Below, in pieces: positions 62,581 through 64,000 of a DNA stretch of 64,000 nucleotides. Position 1 is the stretch's first letter, and each line of letters begins with the position of its first letter. The notes below the pieces were generated by a model. It was not told the DNA's origin. It made no database searches and worked only from the letters and a program-made list of their open reading frames with translations. The translations under genes and the position numbers were made by a program. This DNA is from Desulfobacteraceae bacterium UBA2174 (GTDB taxonomy: Bacteria; Desulfobacterota; Desulfobacteria; Desulfobacterales; UBA2174), in the NCBI GenBank assembly GCA_002327445.1, contig DCWA01000019.1, positions 1 to 64,000 of the forward strand. Direction: 5' to 3'.

Positions 62581-63179
62581 GATTCCCCGGTAGTCCTGTC
62601 GCCCGCCTCCTTGAGGAGGGCGCGCAGGCCCAGGTAAAGCAGGACCAGGGCCGGGACGCAGAAGAGGTGGTCGAGCTTGACCAGGTAGTAGAGGGGCACC
62701 AGGCACTCGAACCCCGGACGCGGTACGATGGACAGGTGAAGCGGATTCGCGTGGTGGACGGCGATCAGCCCGGTTTGCTCGTCGAGCAGGTGGGCCAGAA
62801 ATGCGTCTACGTTCCAGACCATCAGCATGATGGCGGCATAGCGGATCAAACGCCAGCCTTTCTGCCGCACCAGACCGTGCGCCCGGATCCAGTAGGCCAG
62901 GGTGGCCATGGACAGCAGGAAAAACAGGTGGGCGATCTGGTGGACCACCAGTCCCTCCGGCCCCCCGTGGGTCTGGGTGGCGCATGCCGGGAGGGCGGTG
63001 GCGAGCAGGATCGGAATGATGAGGAGGATGTACACCGCCGCCAGCCCAACGCGTCTCAGGATTGACCGGCAACGATGGATTATCCCCGCGGCGAGGCCTG
63101 AGGACGGTGTGGCGGCGCCGGCCCCCGGAGCACCCCATCGGGGAGGCCAGGGTGTATCATGTGCAGGGTCAAGTCGCAT
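62577..63179 (-). CDS. Membrane protein encoded with the histidine kinase
   Basis: A 200-residue protein with about four membrane helices (VYILLIIPILLATALPACA, LFFLLSMATLAYWI, AAIMLMVWNVDAFLAHLL, VPLYYLVKLDHLFCVPALVL). Histidines in HQIAHLFF, HLLDEQ and VHHANPLH line the helices and could bind haem or metal, which would make it a sensor input for the kinase. That is inferred from position only. The ATG at 63179 lacks a good ribosome site, so a downstream start near the first helix is possible. No named family recognised. Confidence 0.75.
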   Translation of the reverse strand: MRLDPAHDTPWPPRWGAPGAGAATPSSGLAAGIIHRCRSILRRVGLAAVYILLIIPILLATALPACATQTHGGPEGLVVHQIAHLFFLLSMATLAYWIRAHGLVRQKGWRLIRYAAIMLMVWNVDAFLAHLLDEQTGLIAVHHANPLHLSIVPRPGFECLVPLYYLVKLDHLFCVPALVLLYLGLRALLKEAGDRTTGES

Positions 63180-63360
63180 CGCAAAAAAAATCTACCCCGG
63201 GAAGATCCCCCCGGTAGGAGCAGGATTTGAGCCGCGCCTGGTCAATTTGCGGTTGAAATGGCTGTCGAAGGCGTTCGTGTCTTATTTACAGAGCCTTCAA
63301 CCGGGTGCCAAGGAAGATTTTAAAAGTTTATCGGACAAGCCGGGTTTGCACCCTGTTTCC

Positions 63361-63948
63361 CTATGGACGCTCCGTCGTGGAAGATTGCGGGTCCCGGCGC
63401 CCGGTGGCGTCGAGTTCCCGTTGGACCTTGGAAAAATAGGGAAGCCAGCGGCGGATCCGCCCGAAAATCATGCGGCAAAGAATATAGACCGGGATGAAAA
63501 TGAACGGATAGCCGACGCTTTCACCGAGCAGGCGGTTCAAGGGCCAGGCCAAAAGGAAGTCGATGTCCGCGAAGCGGCTGTGCATCCAGGCCAGGGCCAG
63601 GGGAATGGGCCAGAGCATTCCGGCCGAATAGGCGGCCATGTTGAAGAAATGGCGGCCCCAGGCGTCGTTGGCCTCCCTGTTGAGGGCCTTGTATCCGTCG
63701 CGGTTTCCGGCTGCATAGGCGTGGAGGCTCAGCGCCTCCTTGCGGGAAATTTCCTCGTTGAGCGCATCGATGTGGCGGCGGTTGAAGCGGATGGCCCCCG
63801 ACAGCGTCAGCTCTCCGGCGACCACTGCGATCATCGCCAGGCAAAACGATCCGATGAAGAAATTGATCAACGAATGGCCCGTGAGGCGGTAGGGAGCGAT
63901 GAGAATCGGATCGATCCACACGAGAATATGATGAAGGGAAGCGTCCAT
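63361..63948 (-). CDS. Three-helix membrane protein with cytoplasmic helical segment
   Basis: A 195-residue protein with a first helix (SLINFFIGSFCLAMIAVVAG), a charged helical stretch of about 45 residues (FNRRHIDALNEEISRKEALS onward), and two further helices (FFNMAAYSAGMLWPIPLALA and YPFIFIPVYILCRMIF). Order and spacing resemble the small Oxa1-superfamily (DUF106/EMC3-like) insertases, but sequence identity is not evident and it may simply be a conserved deltaproteobacterial membrane protein. It stands alone at the window end; 63949-64000 shows no gene. Confidence 0.65.
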   Translation of the reverse strand: MDASLHHILVWIDPILIAPYRLTGHSLINFFIGSFCLAMIAVVAGELTLSGAIRFNRRHIDALNEEISRKEALSLHAYAAGNRDGYKALNREANDAWGRHFFNMAAYSAGMLWPIPLALAWMHSRFADIDFLLAWPLNRLLGESVGYPFIFIPVYILCRMIFGRIRRWLPYFSKVQRELDATGRRDPQSSTTERP

Positions 63949-64000
63949 TATTCGCTAGGCCTGCCCGCCGGACGGAAGGGGGACGGCCGTCCTAGCCGTC

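Overview
The window looks like a chromosomal segment of a sulfate-reducing Desulfobacterota bacterium (Desulfosarcina/Desulfobacter-like). It is GC-rich except for the first 2.5 kb. The assignment rests on gene content: a TunR-type tungstate regulator beside a TSUP permease, a split-Soret cytochrome c, a DsrE-like gene with a selenocysteine codon and SECIS hairpin, a complete methylmalonyl-CoA/transcarboxylase/succinyl-CoA module, HypAB, and a FadN-type beta-oxidation pair. No rRNA, tRNA, CRISPR array or replication origin was recognised.

Layout. 1-2.5 kb: AT-richer restriction-modification island (Vsr nuclease, C5 DNA methyltransferase, putative REase). 2.7-12.4 kb: accessory zone with decayed transporter fragments, VapBC-like and MntA/HepT toxin-antitoxin pairs, tunR with a divergent TSUP permease, a DUF4143 ATPase, a J-domain protein, a methyltransferase, a tandemly duplicated dsrE/mntA segment and a LysR regulator. 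12.7-21.1 kb: Tat-exported split-Soret cytochrome, then an arsenic/metalloid island on the minus strand (TSUP permease, arsC, arsM, acr3, two arsR, an RseC-like protein, a trx-ccdA fusion, a small thioredoxin, an ArsP-type permease). 21.4-33.3 kb: TetR regulator, then mutase, meaB, 12S carboxyltransferase, a small partner protein, fused 5S/biotin carrier, sucCD and hypAB, with unusual dodecamer-type repeats between several genes. 33.4-39.5 kb: a release-factor-like protein, nifUS, a MEMO protein, a PA2779/PA2778/TPR trio and a histone-deacetylase remnant. 39.6-48.2 kb: recCBD. 48.4-54.5 kb: small proteins, a diguanylate cyclase, an SCP2-like thiolase interrupted by one in-frame UGA plus its DUF35 partner, an outer-membrane protein, hydroxypyruvate reductase and an ABM-domain protein. 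54.8-58.6 kb: FadR-type operator, fadN-like and fadA genes. 58.8-64 kb: degenerate sirtuin, a membrane protein/histidine kinase/sigma-54 regulator operon and a membrane protein.

How the genes work together. The mutase, MeaB, transcarboxylase and SucCD interconvert propionyl-CoA and succinate, moving the carboxyl group between oxaloacetate and propionyl-CoA, which fits propionate oxidation or odd-chain fatty acid use. FadN/FadA supply acyl-CoA degradation. The ars genes reduce, methylate and export arsenic under two CVC-type ArsR repressors with visible operators. NifUS and HypAB point to Fe-S and NiFe enzymes encoded elsewhere.

Most interesting: (1) a DsrE-like gene with UGA followed by a bacterial SECIS hairpin whose loop holds GGUCU, disrupted by an apparent one-base frameshift; (2) a thiolase-like gene whose only interruption is a UGA at the expected active-site Cys position; (3) a repeat family built on CACTTTAGG-like units between genes of the propionate operon; (4) several genes reduced to end-to-end fusions by internal deletion.
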